Notes under the pieces: model-generated
Database searches by the model: none
What the model saw: the letters and a program-made list of their open reading frames with translations, nothing else
Told to the model about the DNA's origin: nothing
Shown: piece by piece, positions 59,275 through 64,000 of the stretch
Position numbering within the stretch: position 1 is the stretch's first letter
How the letters are laid out: each line of letters begins with the position of its first letter
Position numbers and translations under genes: made by a program
Assembly: GCA_036429605.1 (NCBI GenBank)
Contig: CM071591.1
Location: forward strand, 3,410,001 to 3,474,000
Direction of reading: 5' to 3'
Length of the DNA: 64,000 nucleotides
From: Cladobotryum mycophilum
Lineage: Eukaryota > Ascomycota > Sordariomycetes > Hypocreales > Hypocreaceae

Positions 59275-62138
59275 CTATTGTCCAGCCTCCCATTCCGGAT
59301 TCTATAACAGGTCAGTAACAAGTAGGCGACAAAGCATAAGATCAAAAACGTACCTTTCGCAGAATCACCAATCCTTCCAGTGTGCTATTTAAGCTGGTGT
59401 ACTCCTCATCTTCTAGCTCCGCTCGTTCACCGTAGCCCAAGAGCACTGGTGTGCTTTGTGTCTGCCATCCAGTGATTGTCTTGGGTCGGCCAGCCTGGCC
59501 AACAACATCCACTGCCTGACCAACACGGACGTTGACCTTCAGGGGTTTGAGGTTCTCATCAAGGGTAACGAGGAATCGGGGGTGCATGGCAGTAACGAGG
59601 AAGTAAAGCAGATAGTGAGAGTTGGAGGTGATGAACTCCTTGGGATCGATCATGGCAACCATGGTCGCCAAGATACCGGCTGTCGATACATGAGAGAGAA
59701 CCTGTCGATCGGAATGGAAGGGGTTTAGTGAGAGTGTTCCCTTGCCCATGTGGAGGAGACCTTGAGCGATGCGGACCATGAACAATGCATCCTGATCTCT
59801 GTGATAGTAGCTCGCCAACTGTCGCAAGAGCTGGGCCAATCTGGCATTGTTTGTTCCGGCGCCAAGCATACCCATGGCAAAGATGGCATTGATGGCCACC
59901 TCAGGGTCGGTGTCGTGACTGTATCTAGATAGGGTGTCGTAAACCTTCATTTGTGGGTTGCTCGGGCTAATCAGACCCATAGCCAACGGTACGGCCTTTC
60001 GGATATTGGCTTCACCGTAGTGCATGAGGTGTCCAAATTGCCTCAAAACCATCTCCTGACCAACCTCCTCGCCCATGGCAACCAAGGCAATACCGATAAC
60101 AGCGTAAGCCTGCAGGAGTTCATCTCCCTTCTTGTCTTCCGACTCTTCCTGGTGCTCATTGCAGATATGCAAGAGCTCCTGGATTTTCAACACAGCACCG
60201 GTACCAGCCCAGGCACAAATTTCGGCCAGGACTGCGGTAGGTTTAGACATGGGGTGATCAACAGCCTTCAATGTCTCCAGGATCACATCCACCTCTTCCT
60301 GACGTCCAAAGTAGAGAAGGCCAAGACCAAGAGCCAAGAATCTGGTCCACTTATCAGTCAATTGGTTCTTTCGATCATCATCCATCAACGTGGTAACAAT
60401 AGCTTCGCTGATTTCCGAGTGCGAAGTGCCAATGGCAATCAGGCCACAAGCCAACGCAGCCATAGCGGATATTTGCATCTCTTGGGAAGAGTCTGTGATG
60501 ATGGGTAGAAGTAGCTCGATAATATCCTCCCTGTTAGCTCCGGCGTACGATAGTCCTAAGCCCATCAAACAAGCAGTGCGAACAAGTGGGTTCGGGTGGT
60601 GGAGCTTATCATTGTCTCCCAAGAGAGCAAATGATGGCTCTGACTCGATTCGGACACCAGAGTTCATGATACCAATGGCAAGCATGGCGCCGGCCTGGAT
60701 CTCTGGTTCGGCAGCGTAAGTGTACCTGTCAATGCTATCAAGACCATTCTCAATATCCCACAACAGCAAGGTGCCTAGTGATGCAACGGTCGACATCATT
60801 CCATCACCCTTCGTCTTCCAAACCCAAGCCTCCTTCTGGCTTTCTACCAGCATCATCTTATCATTACCAAATCCAGCATTGACGAATGCGTTCACGAATG
60901 CAGCGGCCAGGTTGTGTCGGGCAGAGTCCAGGTTAGTCATACCTGCCACGCGACTGCTCTCAAGGTGGCTCTTGTAGATATCCTCTGTTATTTTCGGGTC
61001 AAGGATATTTAGCTCTTTGCCCAACGACTTGAAATGCTCCGACAACTTGAGGTTGTGAAGAGATTCAAAAAGATCTTGCTCCTCCTCTACGGTATCGCCT
61101 GGCAAGTTGAGAACTATCCTTTGACGAGCAATCAAGAATGCCAACTGCTTTCTTGTTGCAGGATCGTCGGCCTTATCGAAATCCTCTTGGATCATATCAA
61201 CATCGTGCAGGCGTATCGCGAGAACCATGGCTTGTGTGAATTGTTTGTGTGCGACGTATATTTCGTGCGCGGTGCGGAGGAATGTTTCATTATCGGGATA
61301 TGTCAACAAGTTAACCATGCTCACCATGTACAGACACACTCTGGGGTAGGTGTTGTTGTCAACAAACTTGGGGATCTGCTCGATGATCTCGAGCTCGCTC
61401 ATCAGATCCACAGCATCTGCCTCAGCATTGGTCTTAATGAAGAGAGGTACGAGAACCAATGCGAGATCGATAAGATCCTTTGTAGGTTCGTCGGCGGTGA
61501 TTCGCTTGCTAAAGACCTCACCAATCTCGAGCGCCAAGTGTCGAACATACTCGTGACCCCAGGATCCAATGTCGGTAGTCGGAGCGAGGAGTCGGTATTT
61601 TAGTGTGTCCTGTCTATCCTCGTCTGAGAATGTCATTCCAATGACGGACAAAACGTCCGCGAGCGAGATCTTGTCGTCACTTTCAGGCCAATCCTCATAG
61701 AGTTTGGTAAGGGTTTCGTAGTGCGGTCGTAGGAACTTGAGGGGCTTTGGTACTGCCGTCATCGACGATGTGGAGGTCTTGATGGAGCTCTTCATAGCTT
61801 CGAGGGCGGGTTTGTAAAGATCTTTGTTGGATTCCTGTATCGTATTAGTTCCTGCACTACTCTTCACGAATAAGCCACAGCATAGTGTACTGACAGTTAA
61901 GCGTTCCACCATCATGTCCAGTTCGCTCTTGAGTTGCTGGTCCTCCTCAGTTAGTTCCTCATCAGTTGCTACAAGCAGTCAGTCAGTATGATGCATATGC
62001 GCCGGTGAGGGATTCCCTACGCTCTTTCTTCTCCTCCTCATCTTTGCCGTTTAGTGCATTCTTGTCATTCTTGGACTCTTCAACGGCTTTCCCCTTCCCC
62101 TTGTCCACTGCCTTGGGCAGCTCGCTGTCCTGAGCCAT
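59275..62138 (-). CDS. RPN1: 26S proteasome regulatory subunit Rpn1 (PSMD2)
   Basis: Largest non-ATPase base subunit of the 19S regulator. It docks ubiquitin-like-domain shuttle receptors and Ubp6. Five-part layout with four coding exons: 62138-62021, 61968-61895, 61834-59354 and a 27-nt last exon 59301-59275 (NPEWEAGQ). Introns are 52, 60 and 52 nt. Total 899 aa. A charged N-terminus (KGKGKAVEESKNDK) is followed by EDQQLKSELDMMVERLT/ESNKDLYKPAL, the conserved entry into the alpha-helical domain. The toroid of proteasome/cyclosome (PC) repeats spans about residues 420-760, with repeats such as NPLVRTACLMGLGLSYAG and EMQISAMAALACGLIAIG. The C-terminus LEGLVILRK/NPEW is family-typical only after the last intron is removed, which supports that junction. 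Divergent from RIO2. Confidence 0.95.
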
Positions 62139-62609
62139 TCTGACGTAGAGATATTGGGCGTCGATTGAAGCTCGAGTGGGTAATCGGCGAGGACAAAAGC
62201 AGTCTCAGGCTGTCCAAAAATGGCTAAATTCAAGTTGGTGGTATGTATGGAGGTGCGTTATTGAAACCAGACTGAGGCAGCTGGTTGACGTTGGTTGATG
62301 GAAGGTGATGGAGCCGCTTGGTAAAGCTCTAAGAATGGCACCCGCCAGACAGCAGCTATGGGTTACGCGAGGCACTGCCGCCTACGAAGGCCAACTACGT
62401 ACCCCAACCACCAGCCTTGTGGTCACGTGCCAATGCGGGAGATGAATCCGCAACCTCGATAAGGGAGCGATAAGAATTTACGATCCACACCCCACCAAAA
62501 TTTATAGACGACCCCTCGATATATGTGCATGATAATCCAAGCACTCTCTATTCAGATATAAACAAAAGAAAAAATTGTTTGCGATTGCTTCGGGCACTTA
62601 TCTTCAAAC
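62139..62609. promoter_or_regulatory. Bidirectional promoter of RPN1 and RIO2
   Basis: 471 bp between two divergent start codons. Visible elements are CACGTG at 62424-62429 and two same-strand GATAAG sites, 62458-62463 and 62469-62474, 11 bp apart and on the RIO2 side. An AATTTATAGA stretch lies near 62500. Factor binding is inferred from the motifs only. Confidence 0.5.
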
Positions 62610-63915
62610 ATGAAGTTGGACACACGAGCAATGCGCCATTTGGCGTCCGAGGACTGGCGCGTCCTCACAGCTGTACGCTTCATCATTGGCATCTGCACCG
62701 AGACTTCACTGACATGGATTGAATTACATAGGTTGAACTGGGTAGCAAAAACCACGAAATTGTCCCAACACCGTTAATAGAAAAACTATCCCGCCTCAGG
62801 GGCGGTGTCAATGGAGTCCACAGATGCATATCAGCCCTCGCCAAAGTCGGTCTCATAGCCCGTGTCAAGGAAGCCAAATACGATGGATATCGCCTAACCT
62901 ATGGTGGACTCGACTATCTCGCCCTTCACACTCACGCAAATCGCAAGGCTGTCTATAGTGTCGGTAACAGAATCGGCGTTGGAAAGGAAAGCGATATTAT
63001 GGTCGTCGCAGACCACAGCGGCACTCAGTGCGTATTAAAGATCCATCGTCTGGGCCGAATCTCCTTCCGAACAGTAAAGTCCAATCGAGACTATCTCAAG
63101 AACAAAAACGCCCAATCTTGGATGTACCTCTCTCGGCTAGCCGCCATGAAGGAGTACGCATTCATGCAAGCCCTACGCGACGAAGGATTTCCGGTACCGG
63201 AGCCTATCGCACAATCCAGACACACAATCGTCATGTCCTTAATAGACGCCTTCCCTCTCCGACAAATCAGCGAAGTTCCAGACCCCGCCTCCTTATATGC
63301 GGACCTCATCTCCCTTATCCTACGACTTGCCGGCCACGGTTTAATCCACGGTGATTATAACGAGTTCAATATTCTCGTCAAAGAAATCAAGACGACGTCA
63401 GAGGACGGCCAGGAGACGATCAAGCTCGAGCCGGTGATTATCGATTTCCCCCAAATGGTATCCATGGAACACGCAAATGCCGAGGATTATTTTGACAGAG
63501 ACGTCAATTGCATCAAACGCTTCTTTTTGCGGCGCTTCCATTTCACCAGTACCACGCCGGGCCCATTCTTCAAAAACGCAAAGAAGACGGTAGGAAAGGG
63601 GGGCTAAAAAGACTAGACGCAGCTGTAGAAGCGTCCGGTTTCACAAAGAGGATGCTCAAGGACCTTGAGGCAGCAATCAAGGCAAAAGAGATATCAAAGG
63701 AGAACGGAGAAGCTGTGGACGAGGATGAAGATGAAGAGGAGGAGGAAGACGATGACGATGACTCGGAGACACAAGAGGACCAAGATGGCGAGTTTGATGT
63801 GATCGGCGAGGGGACGGTTTTGAGTGACGGGTTAGCCGAGGATCTCTTAGATGAAGACTCAAAAGCTGAACCAGTAGAGAAGATTGACAAAGAGATGTCA
63901 AGATTAGTAGTCTAA
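62610..63915 (+). CDS. RIO2: RIO2 atypical protein kinase (40S maturation), frame broken by a one-base homopolymer deficit
   Basis: ATPase/kinase required for late 40S ribosomal subunit maturation in the cytoplasm. Exon 1 is 62610-62672 (MKLDTRAMRHLASEDWRVLTA) and exon 2 starts at 62732, with a 59-nt intron. An N-terminal winged-helix domain (about 1-92) precedes the kinase motifs: GVGKESDI (from 103), the Lys in VLKIHRLGRISFR, the catalytic HGDYNEFN (Asp229) and the metal-binding DFPQ (Asp259). The given frame stops at 63605-63607 inside a conserved segment, after VGKGG. One extra G in the run of six at 63598-63603 restores the family sequence LKRLDAAVEASGF, then a helix and an acidic tail (EDEDEEEEEDDDDD). 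The end is at 63915 and the total is 415 aa. I take the stop in the run as a sequence error. Confidence 0.93.
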
Positions 63916-64000
63916 TGAAAGAAGATGGCATTTCAATGACACATATAAGCACAAAGAGGCAGTTAGATCGATACCCACTACCCGAGCAATCACAGTATAG

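Noticed and set aside
41364..63603. Programmed ribosomal frameshifting at the G/C runs
   Set aside because: All four shifts could formally be read as minus-one recoding, but the sites share no slippery heptamer or common downstream structure, and the genes are not known to use it. Sequence error is simpler.

Overview
The window is nuclear DNA from a filamentous ascomycete, most likely a Sordariomycete and probably Hypocreales. The reasons are short spliceosomal introns (about 50-110 nt, GTAAGT-like donors, CTAAC/CTGAC-like branch sites), typical Pezizomycotina orthologues (RPN1, RIO2, SCC2/MIS4, IML1, MTR10, RPA12, DOHH, RAS1, VCX1), long microsatellite-rich gaps between genes, and one nuclear tRNA-Gln. 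The order assignment is inference. Exons were reconstructed by hand from splice signals, reading phase and family conservation.

Layout. 1-60 may be the acidic C-terminal tail of a gene entering from the left. 61-5943 is gene-free and rich in simple repeats. 5944-8657 holds a convergent pair: an alpha/beta hydrolase (+) and a ZRC1/COT1-type zinc transporter (-). 10264-18546 holds IML1 (+), the TORC1-inhibitory SEACIT subunit, and VCX1 (-), a vacuolar Ca2+/H+ exchanger. After a 3.5 kb gap comes a dense block at 22048-33518: SCC2/MIS4 cohesin loader (-), RNA polymerase I subunit RPA12 (+), deoxyhypusine hydroxylase (-), tRNA-Gln(CUG) (+), glia maturation factor (-) and a molybdopterin-binding-domain protein (+) with a 9-nt micro-exon. 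A 7 kb gene-free stretch precedes RAS1 (+, 40553). At 43127-47216 (-) lies a large cysteine-rich protein with five tandem Zn2Cys6-like clusters. The right part carries a GNAT acetyltransferase (-), MTR10/transportin-SR (-), 5-formyltetrahydrofolate cyclo-ligase (-), an OPT oligopeptide transporter (+), RPN1 (-) and RIO2 (+). The last two share a 471 bp divergent promoter.

Most genes are unrelated housekeeping functions: nutrient signalling (IML1, RAS1), ribosome and translation (RPA12, RIO2, DOHH, tRNA), protein turnover (RPN1), chromosome cohesion (SCC2), transport (ZRC1, VCX1, OPT, MTR10) and actin (GMF). I see no gene cluster in the metabolic sense, no mobile element, no CRISPR and no virus-like gene.

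Four genes (hydrolase, RAS1, the cysteine-rich gene, RIO2) are each interrupted by an apparent loss of one base in a G/C homopolymer of 5-6. Two are conserved signalling or ribosome-assembly genes, so systematic homopolymer under-calling in the assembly is the simplest explanation. The observations most worth following are the tandem Zn2Cys6-like protein, the intergenic 10-mer GTACTCCGTA (ten exact copies, none in a gene), the 9-nt micro-exon, and the altered C-terminal zinc ribbon of RPA12.
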